Positions 1 to 12,434 of a stretch of 64,000 nt of DNA are shown piece by piece; the stretch's first letter is position 1, and each line of letters starts with the position of its first letter. The DNA is taken from positions 32,281,730-32,345,729 of the forward strand of contig OY997592.1 of NCBI GenBank assembly GCA_963921825.1, in the 5' to 3' direction. Source of the DNA: Erodium maritimum (taxonomy: Eukaryota > Streptophyta > Magnoliopsida > Geraniales > Geraniaceae). A model generated the notes under the pieces. The model did not search any database, was not told the origin of the DNA, and saw only the letters and a program-made list of their open reading frames with translations. Both the position numbers and the translations under genes were made by a program.

Positions 1-2077
1 GGGACGTTTTCCGGTGACCGGGAGCTCGGGGGGAGCTCCGGCCACCATAGGGTGTGGCCGGTTGGCCATGGGGTGGCTGGCCGGAGCTAGGGCCGGCCAC
101 CACCATGGTGGGCCGGGCCCACTTGAACCCTAGCCATCCACAGCCAAGGTGGGCCGGGTGGGGCCCACGTGCTCGGGTGCTCGAGTTTCGTGTTTGGGTG
201 GTTTAGAACGTTCCCCGGGTCATTAATCCACAACCGGATCGAAATTTGGAATTAAATTGTGAAAGTTGTAACTGACGGGTTTAGAAACTTTAAACGCTAA
301 TTAAATGACTCGGAAGTCGGAATTCGATTACGTCGAGTGCCTAGGAACCCTTGAGTTATTCTAAGACCGTAGAAACGAAAACGGGAACTTTCGGAGCCCC
401 TAAAGGGCGTTTCCAAAACCCGGGCAGATTCGCCATGTCGGGCGAATCGGGCTTTTCCGAATCCTTTATCGACAATGTCAAGTAATTGGGAATTTTGGGA
501 GTGATCGACATTGTCGGGGTTACTTTTGGGCGTCAAGTTATTTAATTTCAGTTTATTCCTGTAAGTTTAAAAGTGCCTTAAAATTGTGTTCTTTTAGATC
601 GCGCCACCGACCGAGGGAAAGGAAAGCTAGGCGAGTGACCGAGATCACGCCGGAGCTTATTTGTGCGTTTTTGGAGAAAACATACGAGATAGGGAAAAGT
701 AGCCGGATCTCGGCCTTGAATAGGGAAAGTTAACAGTAGAATTGCATGTGACACCGGGGTGTCGTGGTTTAAGTAGGTTTATCGAACATTAGAAAGGAAT
801 GATACGGGAACGTAGCGAACTTTAGAAATGCATGTGACACTTAATAGTGTCGTAGGAGCAGTGAACTTATCGATATTAGAATTACTGGAGGCATATGACC
901 ATGCCCGGAGGTTGATTGTTTAGTTTATGTCTTGGGTGGCCATGAGAGCCCGTGTTTTACTGTTGGAGTCTTGGGTGGCCATGAGTGCCCATGGGGTTGT
1001 TGAGCCCGTGTTTTACTGTTGGTGTGTCTTGGGAGGCCGTGAGTGCCCGTGGGGTTGTTGAGCCCGTGAGTTATTGTCGGTGTGTCTTGGGTGGGCGTGA
1101 GTGCCCGTGGGGCTGCTGAGTCCGTGTTTTACTGTTGGTGTCTTGGGTGTCCATGAATGCCTGTGGAGTATTGAACCTGGGTTGTTGATGTTTGTTGAAC
1201 TTTGCTTGTGATTGTGATTGTGGTTACCTGAGGTTGGAGACCAGTCTTTGTGTCGGGGAAGTTGCGTGAGGTGTGGCTAGCCACCCGACTGAGATCGGGG
1301 GTAGGGGAGAGGTTGTGGGATAGCCTCCCGACTGGGATCGGGAGAAGGTACGCGCGGGTGTGGCTAGTCACCCGACTGAGATCGGGGGTAGGGGAGAGGT
1401 TGTGGGCTAGCCTTCCGACTGAGATCGGGAGAAGTTGCGCGACAGGTCGACCGCCTGACCTGACTGGGATCGGTAAAGGGCGAGAGAGAGAGATGGGTTA
1501 TTGAGCAGCTGGAGTGCGATCCTTTGTGATCTTGTTTGGTGTGCGATCCTTTGTGATCTTGGGTGTTGCGTGGCTGTCATTCGTGTCTTTGGAGGAGGTC
1601 GTCAATCGTTGTGTCGGGTCTACATTACGTGTCCGAGTGTTGAGTCGGTTGAGGAAGGTAACAGTGTGTGTGTGTGTCGGTCGGGTCACTTGACTTTGGG
1701 GATAGTAGTCCCCGGTGTTGAGTTGTTATTGGTGTTACCGGCATTGTCCACTAAGTATGTCGTAGTCAGTCTGTTATCTGTGGTGGTGAGCGAACGCTCA
1801 CCCCTAGCTGCTTTTCCTACAGGTATCGGTCGCAGGTTGGACTAGGTGAGCTTCCGAAGCTTGAAGAGCTAGGAGCGGGATTCTGAATTTACTTTTGAGT
1901 CTAGCGACGTATACCTTGCTTTTTGTCCATTTGTTGGGACGTACCTTTAAGTTGTAAATGATTATTTTTTATGAACAAATGGGGATTTTAAAGTGATTTA
2001 TGTAAAATGTTTCAAATGTTTTATTGTTTTAAACGTTCGCGTCCCGAGTTCGGTTTTACTGAAATTGGGGCGTGACA
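1..2077 (+). mobile_element. Ty3/gypsy LTR (Tekay/Del-like), cut by window start
   Basis: This is the end portion of a long LTR that reads in the plus direction and finishes with GGGGCGTGACA at 2077. It matches the LTR at 17618-20849 over its whole length and lacks about the first 800 bases, which lie outside the window. It carries the same internal tandem units (about 910-1200) as the other copies. It sits inside the reverse transcriptase part of the copia element to its right. The five bases after it are CTTAC; the matching left copy is outside the window, so I cannot say whether it is a solo LTR or the end of a full element. Confidence 0.85.
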
Positions 2078-2102
2078 CTTACCATATGCTCCAATCCTTT
2101 TC

Positions 2103-4170
2103 TTAAAACCCCATTTCACCCAATAGGTTATAAGTCCTTAGAGGCACAACTAAAGCCCATACTTTATTGATTTTCATTAACTCTATTTCGGATTTCATGG
2201 AATCAAGCCATTTTTCATGGTCTGGACTAGCCACCGCCTCTTGGAAACGCTTAGGATCGTCTTCAATAATAAGGTTATCATCAATATGATTGTCCTCATT
2301 ATCGCACACTAATAGATTAATCTTATTTTGTGCACGAAGTTCACTAATTGATCTTCTAGGAGGCTCTTGTACTTCTTGATTATGATATTGTCATTGTTCC
2401 TGAATTAGTTCATTAACCAAATCATTTACCTCAAAGTTTGAGGTTGGAACCCTCGGTGGCAACCGTAAGACATCAACAAAGGGTTGCTCAATATGCATCC
2501 CATGCTCTTGAGTCGGCGCTGACTCATTGATATCTTGTATTTCATCAAGATCTAGTTCCAAATTTCATCCAGTTCTTCCAATATCAAAGAACTTCTTTTC
2601 AAAAAGAAAAGTCGTGTTCCTAGCCATAAATATTTTATGTTCAGAAGGATGATAAAAATAGTGTCCCATAGTCTCCTTGGGATAACCAACAAATCTATAT
2701 TTGCTAGACTTAGCCTCAAGCTTGTCTGATTGCAGTCGCTTAACATAGGTTGGACAACCCTAAACCCTTATATGTTTAAGGTTAGCTTTCCATCATTTCC
2801 ATATCTCATATGGTGTTTCAACAACTGTTTAAGTGGGAACCTTATATAACAAACATGCAACGGCCTCTAAAGCATATCCCCATAGGAAGATAGAAAGATC
2901 TATAAATCTCATCATCGATCACACCATATCTAATAAGGTACGAAGTCCACTATGATAGGATCCCATCTTGTGGCAAATAATCAATAAAATTTTCTATGAC
3001 ATACTCATCCCCATGGTCAGATTTTAGTGTCTTGATATTCTTACCGGTTTGTTTCTCAACTTCACTTCTAAATATTTTGAACATTTTAAAAGACTTTGAC
3101 TTATGTCTCATGAGATATATATAAAATCATATCTCGACATATCGTTAGTGAAGGTAAAAAAGTAAGAATATCCACTTCTAGCTCGAACTTTCATTGGCAC
3201 ATATACATCAGTATATATGAGTCCTAAAAGATCACTAGCTCTTTCTCCGGTTCCAGTAAAAGGAGATTTTGTCAATTTATCAATGAGACAAGATTCACAA
3301 GTATCACATGATTCATAATCGTACTACCTAAGACACATTGCCTTATGCAACTTGTTTACTCTTTTCTCATTGGTATGACCAAGCCTAAAAAGCTAAAAGT
3401 AGCCTTTATTTGTTTGATTATTTCTCTTTCGATGTCCTTACTTCTTACAAAAGAAACGTCCAACATCCCATTGATCGATGTTCATCTTTAATTTATTGAA
3501 TGTGTTCATAACAGCATTCTCAAGTGCAAGCGGTTTTCTCTCAAGCATCCATTTGCCTCTCCACTTACTCTTTAAAGATTCATCAATCAAATGCACAGAT
3601 CCTGATATTTTCTTTTTCTCGATGTGGATTGTTTTTTCATAATTGATCAACATATTGAGCAATTCATGAATATCACAATTCACATTGTTCATGTTAAAAT
3701 TAACATAACAGAAGTATCATCAAGAATCTGCAAGATCAAATCCTGCTATAAGTGTGCATCCTTACTTCTCAAGTTGTTCTATAAGATCAATTATCTTTAG
3801 AACATGGATGTGCACCAGCTCATAGAGCTTTAATTCAGACATGAATAGAGACTTAGATATCTGATATCTAGCATTCATATTTTGAGACTCCTACATCTTC
3901 TTAAGATGTTCTATTATATGTGGTGGATTCATGGTTTCATGTTTCCTCTGAAGGACAGGGCTCATGGAAGCCAAAATGATGCACTGAGTAGTAATACTTT
4001 GTTCCTGGTACTTCGAATATGCATTTAATGCAACTGCATCAGCCACTCACTCAAAGGAAGATTTCATCATGGGGTTATCGATCACATCAATAAGCTTTTC
4101 ATGCATGAGAACAATTCTCAAGTTCCGGTACCAGTCATGTTATTAACATCAAGTATGTCATGCAGATAAG
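2103..4170 (-). pseudogene. copia 1 gag-integrase-reverse transcriptase remnant
   Basis: On the minus strand, gag-like sequence (about 4170-3440) is followed by a GAG-pre-integrase and integrase core region (about 3430-2560, with the phrase LKSDHGDEY typical of copia integrase) and the opening of the reverse transcriptase (FQEAVASPDHEKWLDSMKSE, about 2250). The order gag, integrase, reverse transcriptase is the copia order and separates it from gypsy. The coding region is broken many times and is treated as a fossil. Confidence 0.85.
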
Positions 4171-4448
4171 TAATAGTTATTTCAGAAATTAACCACAAAA
4201 GAAAACAATTATAGCACAAGCATACATCATTAAAACATGGACTTCATCAAAATGATAATATACACTTTACAACATGAATGAGCCCCTTGGTAGTCAAGTC
4301 GTTTCTCACGCATAGTTAATGTTTTCCTGATCTTATCACATAAAATTGAATCAGGCTATATACTACATAGTCACCTGGTTGTCAGGTCGGTCCTATTAGT
4401 ATATTTGAGTTTATCCGTCCTGTGACAGAAAATTAAGTAATACCATAC

Positions 4449-4500
4449 CCTCTGGGTAGGAGATTTTTACTAAAAAGGCCTTATTTTTTTGTAAGTGTTA
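4449..4500 (+). repeat. MULE 1 left target duplication and TIR
   Basis: The target duplication CCTCTGGGTAG occupies 4449-4459 and the left terminal inverted repeat follows at 4460-4500. The TIR holds a T-rich block and ends in GTAAGTG before it diverges from the right end. Confidence 0.85.
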
Positions 4501-5593
4501 GGAGGGTAGACCTCGTAATATACCAAACTTATTTTATCTTCATTTTGATTTTCTTTTTGTATCTAAAAAATATAAGATTACCCTTATACCCTTTCAACAC
4601 TTAGCCAAAAAACCACGAATCTCTCCCATCTCCATCCCAGTCAGCCTTGTTTTCTTTTTTTTCCCTCCTTCACGTTCCTTCACCTGAACTCAAACGAAAC
4701 CCCACGAAACCCAGCAGTTTTTTCCGGCGCCCAGTTCATCTCTGCTCTTCTCCTTCGTCGTCGTCATCTCCAAGCTTGGAGGATCAAGTTCCAGTTGCAT
4801 TTCTTCTCCTTTTCCGGCCAGTTTCAGTACTGTCTAAGCTACCCACTGATCTGATATGGTAAGTAATCCATAACCATCTGATTTCCATTCCTTTGTATGC
4901 TTAGATAGGTTTAATTGTTGTGTAGATACATTTAAGTTCGGTCTGAAAATATGCATTTCGGGGATTTGTATGCTTGGACGGTTCAGGGGATTTCTAGGTC
5001 GTAGTCTGTTCGGGGTCGACGTCTAGGAATTATCTCCCCGGATGGATGGTTAGGTCGAAAAATTGAGACTGGTTCTGGATAGCTGTCGGGAAATTATATC
5101 CCCCTTCTATGTGGTTCTATGTGTGTTATTACATTTTTGCAGCTGAATTGTTTTGTGTAATTCCTTGTGTGTACCCTTCCAGGCAAGTTTGTCATCCCTA
5201 GATCCTAGGTCAAACTCATTTGATGAAGAAGTTGAAAGTGCTAGGACAATTTCCTCCGAACAAGAAATTCCTAGTTTTGAGGGAGAAAGTTCTAGCTCAA
5301 GCCGAGAAAATGCAGAAGTAGTACAAATTGAGGTGCCTCCTTTTGAACCTGTTTTGGCCGAGAATGAACATTTTGACTGCAAGATTTCAGTCAAAAGTCA
5401 TTTAGGGGCAACTTCCAAGTTCATCAATGGAGAACTTGAGAAGTTAAATGATGAAGAGGTCCACCTGAGCGATCTCCATTCGGGCATTTGTTGGACGTCC
5501 AACCGAATAGTGATAACTCTTGTCAAATTCCTTGGGCGTTGTTAGTTCGAGAAATTAAATTGGAGCGGTCGTCCGAGATTTGGTTTTTGGTCC

Positions 5594-8376
5594 AAGGTTG
5601 TCACGCCCCAAATTCAGTAGAACCGAACCCGGAACGCGGACGTTTAAAACAATAAAACATTTTCAAACCTTTTAAATAAATCACTTTAAAACCACCATTT
5701 ACCTAACCAAAATAATTATTTACAACTCAAAAGTACGTCCCAACAAGCGGACAAAATACAAGGCGTACGTCGCTAGACTCAAAAGTAAACCCGGACTCCC
5801 GCTCCTAGCTCTTCAAGCTTCGGAAGCTCACCTAGTCCGTCCCGCGACCAGTACCTGTAGGAAAAGCAGCTAGGGGTGAGCGTTCGCTCACCACCACGGA
5901 TAACAGAGGCATACTTAGCAGACAATGCCGGTAACACCAACACAAACCCAACACCGGGGACTACTATACCCAAACTCAAGTAACCCGATTGACACACAAA
6001 TTGTTACCTTCCTCAACCGACTCAACCGACTCACAAAGGATCGCACTCCAGCTGCTCAGTACCGGTTGCCAACTGGCTGGGCTTGAGCCTGCCCCACGCA
6101 ACTTCCCCCGGTCTCTATCGGGCCAGGCGGTCGACCTGTTAGTGATATATACAGAGCTACTTTTCCGATAGCTAGTCGTAAGGGGAGCAACCCTCCATCG
6201 CCGAAGAATGCACCCCTTTTCCGGTGGTTAACCCGGAAGGCGGGCCAAGCCCCACGACACGTGGCCCCAGGACCCCTTTCTTGTCAGGTGGGCCCCCAAC
6301 CTCGTCTGAACAATGCACACGCGCGCGAACCACGGGACCCCTTTCTTGTCAGGCGGGCCCCAACCTCGGGCAGAGACTGTCCACAACCAAAGTCAACAAC
6401 AGCAACAACACAGGATCAACAACCCCACGGGCACTCATGGCCACCCAAGACTCTAACAGTAAAACACGGGTTCAATAACCCCATGGGCACTCATGGCCAC
6501 CCAAGACACCAACAATAAAATAACACGGGTTCAACAACCCCACGGGCACTCATGGCCACCCAAGACACCAACAATAAAATAACACGGGTTCAACAACCCC
6601 ACGGCCACTCATGGCCACCCAAGACACCAACAATAAAACACGGGCTCTCATGGCCACCCAAGACACAAACTAAACAATCAACCTCCGGGCATAACCCAAT
6701 GCCTTAAGTAATTCTAATATCGAAAGTTCACTGCTCCTACGACACTACTAAGTGTCACATGCATTTCTATTGTTCGATACGTTTCCGTATCATACGACAC
6801 CACCCGGTGTCGCCTGCCTTTCTATTGTTCGATAAACTTACTTAACCCACGACACCCAAGCGTCACATGCATTTCTACTGTTAACTTTCCCTAGTCAGGG
6901 CCGAGATCCGGCTACTTTTCCCTACCTCGTATGCTTTCTCCAAAAACTCACAATCAAGCTTCGGTGTGATCTCGATCACTCGCCTAGCTTTCCCTTTCCT
7001 CTGTCTGCGGCACGATCTAATAAGAACACAATTTTAAATACTTTTAAGCTTGCAGGCATAAACTGAATTTTAATAAACTTGACGCCCAAAAGAAACCCCG
7101 ACAATGTCGATCACTCCCAAACTTCCCAATTACTCGACATTGTCGATAATGGACCCGGAAAAGCCCGATTTGCCCGACATGGCGAATCTGCCCGGGTTTT
7201 GAAAACGTCCTTCCGGGGCTCTGAAAATTCCCGTTTTCATTTCATCAGTCTTAGAATAATTCAAGGGTTCCTAGGCACTCAACGGAATCAAATTCCGACT
7301 TCCGAGTAATTTAATTCGCGTTTAAAGTTTCTAAACCCTTCAATTACAACTTTAACAATTTAATTCCAAATTTCGATCCGGGTGTGGATTAATTACTTGG
7401 GGAACGTTCTAAACCACATGAACACGAAACCCGAACACCCGAGCATGTGGGCCCCACCCGACCCCCTTTGGCCGTGGGTGGCTAGGGCCGGTCCACCATG
7501 GTGGTGGCCGGTCCTATCTCCGGCTAGCCACCCCATGGCCGGAGCTCCCCCCGAGCCTCCAGTCACCGGAAAACGTCATCTCTTCGCTCCAAAACACCTC
7601 CAACAAACCCCACACCTCAACTCATCCATATTCAACCCATTTCAATCCAAACCCTAACTTTTAAACTTAACAAAACGAGATTCGGTTAGATGCTCACCGT
7701 AGAGAATGACGGTGTGAACTCGATTCCTTGATCGTTGAGATGATCCAACGGTTTGATCGACGGGAATAGTGGAAAACCCTAACCACCTCTTCTCTTTTTC
7801 TCCCTTTTTCTATCTTCCTTCTAACTCCTTTCTCTCTCTAAAACAATATCTTTTTTTTTCTATTTTTTGAGTGTGATGGCCGAACCCCCCTATCCCCTCA
7901 TCTTTGTTCTTTTTCAAAAATACCTAACACCACCACATAAGTGACATGTGGCAAGAAGGTCCCACACCCTGTGGAAAATATCTAGATTTTCCAATCAGAT
8001 TCGCGAAATTCGTACGTCTCGGGCCCCGAACGGTCACTTTTTCCAAGAAATTACGAAACTTCACGGGCTACAAGGAAACGGCTCAACTAAGACCGATGCG
8101 ACGACGGCTAAGCTTTTTGGATCCAAAACGGACCTCGAATGGACCAAAACGCCGCTCGGTTGACTTTTCCGGCGAAAAGTCAACATTTCCCAAATTGGTC
8201 AGAAAGTTGCCCTAAGTCCCCCGGAACTCACTTTGGTCGATATTGGGGTCAACTTAAGTCCGGTATGACCCTCAGGGTCAAATTTAGGTTCATTTAAGTG
8301 TTTGTCTAAAAAATTTAAATTTTCTTATTTTTCGCAGATTTGACTTGCATTGACAGGGAGTGGTTATTACAAAGGT
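5594..8376 (-). mobile_element. Solo gypsy LTR a, with AAGGT duplication
   Basis: A complete LTR of 2,773 bp (5599-8371) read on the minus strand; on the plus strand it starts TGTCACGCCCC and ends GGTTATTACA. Perfect 5-bp duplications AAGGT lie at 5594-5598 and 8372-8376. No internal gypsy sequence is present, so it is a solo LTR left by recombination between the two LTRs of a former element. It interrupts the DUF1985 domain of the MULE protease gene. Confidence 0.93.
6380..6670 (-). repeat. Tandem units inside gypsy LTR a
   Basis: Several imperfect units of about 60 bp, each containing CACTCATGGCCACCCAAGAC and ACGGGTTCAACAACCCC. The same array occurs, with different copy numbers, in the other LTRs of this family. 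Confidence 0.85.
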
Positions 8377-9090
8377 AGGCCAGTGAGATTATCTTTAAAG
8401 GAATATTGTTTAATATCGGGGCTGAGGTGTGGAAATTTTCCAGAGGAAAAAGTTTATAAAGAACAATTGAAGTCCAAAGTATTTTCCACTAAACACTTCA
8501 CGACCCTAGAAGCTAGTATGGTGACCTTAGAGAAGAAATTGACTGACTTGGTTGAGGAACAAATGCTTGTTAGGCCTCAGACGAAGCATAATTTAGATAT
8601 CATTAGGGTGTGTTTGTTGTTGATGATCGGGGGAGTATTGATGCCATTGGACAGACGATACCATAAGTTGGATCGAGACTATTTGGCACTAGTAGTAACC
8701 TAAAGATGTTCTACACATACCCTTGGGGTAATCTATCCTTCAAGTATCTGCTGAAACAAATAAAATCAAAGAAGTTGAGAAGTAAAGCAACTATGGCTCA
8801 GAAGAACCCAAGAAATGAGAGTAGTATGACGTATACCGGATTTATTCTTCCTCTAACGGTAAGTAGATATTCATTAATACCAAATAAATATCGTAGTATA
8901 CATGCTCTCTAATGATTTGTATCTTATTTCGTAGGTACTTGCATTTGAATGCATACCATCATTAGCAAGGAAGTTTGCAACAATTCGTCAAGAATTCTGC
9001 GCAAACTTACCTAGGATTTTAAAATGGAGGACAGCGTGGAGTAGAAATCCCTCTTACAGTGTTGTTAAGGAAGCACTCTTACAAAGCACA

Positions 9091-12000
9091 CCAGATGTCA
9101 CGCCCCAATTTCAGTAAACCGAACTCGGGACGCGAACGATTAGAATAAGAAAACACTTTGCAAACACTTCCATTAAAACAGTTTACAATCCCAGTTTAGT
9201 TCAACAAAGGGTAATTACAATTCAAAAAAACGTCCCACAAGCGGACAAAGAAGGCGAGGTATCCGTCGCTAGACCAAAAGTCCCAGAAACCCGCTTCAAG
9301 CTCTTCAAGCTTCAGAAGCTCACCTAGTCCAGCCTACGAACGGTACCTGTAGGAAAAGCAGCTAGGGGTGAGCGTTCGCTCACCACCGCGGATAACAGAC
9401 TGACTACGGCATAATTAGCAGACAAAGTAGGTAACACCAACAACAACTCAACACCGGGGAAACACCATCCCCAACCCAAGTACTCTAACTTACAAAACAC
9501 CCACGGTGACCTTCCTCGAACGACTCAACACTCAACCACGTAAGTAGACCCGACACAACGATCGACGACCTCCTCCAAAGACACGACACAACGATCACGA
9601 TCTCTTCCAAGGACTCAAAGGACAACTACACAACACCGAACAGATCACAAGGGATCGCACACCAAACAAAATCACAAAGGATCGCATACCAGCTGCTCAG
9701 TAACCTCTCCCACTCACACGAACACGGATCAGGCTAGCCAAAGAATGCTTACAATCTGTGATACTCAAACTCGGACCAGGCCAGCCAAAGAGTGCTTGCA
9801 ACCTGTGTTACTCAAACCATGTCAGGCCAGCCAAAGAGTGCTTGCAACCCGTTGATACTCAAATTTGGTCAGGCCAGCCAAAGAGTGCTTGCAACCTACC
9901 GGGATCCGCAATCACAATCACAATCAAAATTCAATCACACAGGCACTCAAGGCCACTCAAGACACCTCAACAGTCAAGACTCGGGTTCAACAACCCCACG
10001 GGCACTCACTGCCACTCAAGACACACCAACGGTCAAGACTCGGGTTCAACAACCCCACAGACACTCACTGCCACTCAAGACACACCAACGGTCAAGACTC
10101 GGGTTCAACAACCCCACGGCACTCACTGCCACCCAAAACACCGACAGTAAGACAAGGGCACTCATGGCCACCCAAGACACCAATTTAAACACACGGGCTC
10201 TCAAGGCCACCCAAGACGTCAAATTAAATACACAGGCTCTCAAGGCCACCCAAGACACCAAATTTAAACACACGGGCTCTCAAGGCCACCAAACTCAACA
10301 ATAAATACCACGGGCTCTCATGGCCACCCAAGACGTCAACAATTAAATGCGGGCTCTTAAGGCCACCCAAACTCAGCAATAAATAACGCACAACAACCTC
10401 CGGCATAAAACGATGCCTCCAACAGTCCTAAGATCACTAGTTTCACAACCAACCTCCGGGCATGGTCATATGCCTCCAGTAGAAAAATTATCGCTACGTT
10501 CTCTGTTCCTACGACACTACTAAGTGTCACATGCTTTTCTCTTAAACGCTACAATCCCGTATCATGCTTTTCTAATATTTAAATAAACCTACTCAACCCA
10601 CGACACCCCGGTGTCACATGCAATTCTACTGTTAACTTTCCCCAGTCAGGGCCGAGATCCGGCTACTTTTCCCTACCTCAACTGAAGAGCAACCGCTACG
10701 TTTCCTAGCTGCTGACGTTCCAGCCTACTACCTCCGGGCTCCACTTCGATCGAAGCCGGACGCTAAAGGAAACACGAAAGCCATAGATTTATAACAGTTT
10801 CGCCGTTAAGTTAAAGGTCATGGTTTATCCAGTTTTAAGACCGACGGTTGTCCCTTAAACTCGAGCGGGAGAAAAGCGGGGTCACGGCGAATCGGGTTTG
10901 AGTACCCGAGCACCGAAACCGGTGCATGCGAGGCACGGTCCCAATGCACGAATCCCGAGGTCCGATTCAGCGGTCCGCTTTTGTTCCTTTTTAAACCCGA
11001 AAAGCAGTCCATTTTACCCAGAGTTCTAGAGTCGTTCCCAAATCCGATTAATAACCCTTTTTCAAAACAGAACGGTTTTTATTCTAAATCAAATTCCCTT
11101 TTGATTTCAAATCTGTTTTTGTTCCGGTCTTTTGAGCCCAAAATGAATTAGGTTCGGTTTTTGAACAACCGTTCCTAAATCCCGTTTACAAATTAGATTC
11201 ACAACTCCTCGATTTAAACCGTTTTTAAAACCGAAACGCTTTTAATTCCTTTTCATTTTAAAACCCTTTTTCCTTAAATTTGATTTTCCAATTTACAACC
11301 CTTTCTTTCCAAAACCGTGATTTCGATTTCAACCGAAGCAACTCCAAAAACCGTCTTTTACCTCAATCTGATTTTCCAAATCTTTTCCTTCAAAACCTTA
11401 ATCAAATCTAAACCGTTTTGCTTTGTTTTACTTTCCTTTTTAATTTCAAATCCGATTCCACTTTAATCGATTTCTTTAACGGGTTTAACAGATATGATTT
11501 CTCTCGACAGATCCAAATTAAATCGAACTGAACTACACGGGAAACTGAAATGAGGGGCTCGGTTTTGAAACCGGCCGGTCACCGACGGAGACGCCGCCGG
11601 CGACCAAACCTCGCGGTGAGAATCTCACCGTGGACAAAGGGAAACGACGGGGTGGTGGAGCACGGCGGAGTACGGCGGGGATCCGCCTCGGATCCGGACG
11701 AAGACGGGCTGTTCCGTCCCGGATCTGTGCCCGCGCCGGCGAGTCCGTCTCGGCTCGGCCGTGCACGGCGACGGCGGGACTCAGGGACGCTCGGGCGCGG
11801 AGGGGCAAAGGGAGCTCGCCGTGGTTGAACGGAGGTCGGAGACGGTGATTTCCGGCGAGACAGGCCTGAGAGAGGGAGGGGTTCGGCCAACGGTGGCGGC
11901 GTCGACGTGAGCTGGAGAAGACGGGGCAAAGGCGTGGCCGGCCGGAGAAGGAGACGGTGGTGGTCGTGGGAGGACGGAGGAGAGGGAGCGGACGGTGAGG

Positions 12001-12434
12001 GAGCCGGAGCTGGTGCGTTGGCCGGAGATGGAGGCGGGAGATCGGAGGTGGCGAGGTCGGGATCGAAGAGGGAGGAAGGCCGGGATCGAGTTCGAGGAAG
12101 GAGAAGGAGTGAGGGGAGGTCGGTGCTGGTGTGGTCGGACTCCGGTGAGGGAGAAGACGGCGTGGAGGAGTAAGGTCGGGGCTGCCGTTTCCGGCGAGAT
12201 GAGTGGGAGTCGGGGGTGGGTTCGAAGAGGACGAAGACGAAGAGAGGGAGGGTGTGGGGGTCGGCTGCGCAGGACAGAAGAGGGAGGTGGGTCTGTTCAG
12301 CTGAAACCCTAGGTTTTGGCTTATAAAGTCTGGGTTGGGCCGGGTCAGCACTTGGGCCGGGTCTGACTCGGGTCGGGTCAGTCCGGTCCAGCCCAAAACA
12401 AATTTTTTTTTTTTTAGGCGGGTTTTACACCGGA
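9091..12434 (-). mobile_element. Solo gypsy LTR b, divergent subfamily, CCAGA/CCGGA duplication
   Basis: An LTR of 3,334 bp (9096-12429) on the minus strand. On the plus strand it starts TGTCACGCCCC and ends GGGTTTTACA. The flanking 5-mers are CCAGA (9091-9095) and CCGGA (12430-12434), one mismatch apart. About 9096-10678 matches the other LTRs of the family; 10679-12429 does not and is much richer in GC. It interrupts the MULE protease gene at the end of the DUF1985 region. No internal sequence is present. Confidence 0.85.
9945..10390 (-). repeat. Tandem units inside gypsy LTR b
   Basis: About eight imperfect units of roughly 40-60 bp built on GGCCACCCAAGACACCAA and ACGGGCTCTCA. The same unit occurs in the other LTRs of this family. 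Open frames across it are by-products of the repeat. Confidence 0.85.

Noticed and set aside
4647-4862. A 71-codon ORF at the start of the MULE protease gene.
   Set aside because: The ATG at 4856-4858 just before a strong donor joins in frame to the exon at 5183, so the earlier frame is more likely leader sequence.
9758-10304. Overlapping ORFs with repeated GHSRH-like phrases.
   Set aside because: They run across the tandem units of the gypsy LTR and are open in several frames.
11533-12396. A 287-codon minus-strand ORF, Pro/Ser/Arg-rich, in very GC-rich DNA.
   Set aside because: It lies wholly inside solo LTR b, several frames are open there on both strands, and the composition is that of GC-rich non-coding LTR sequence.
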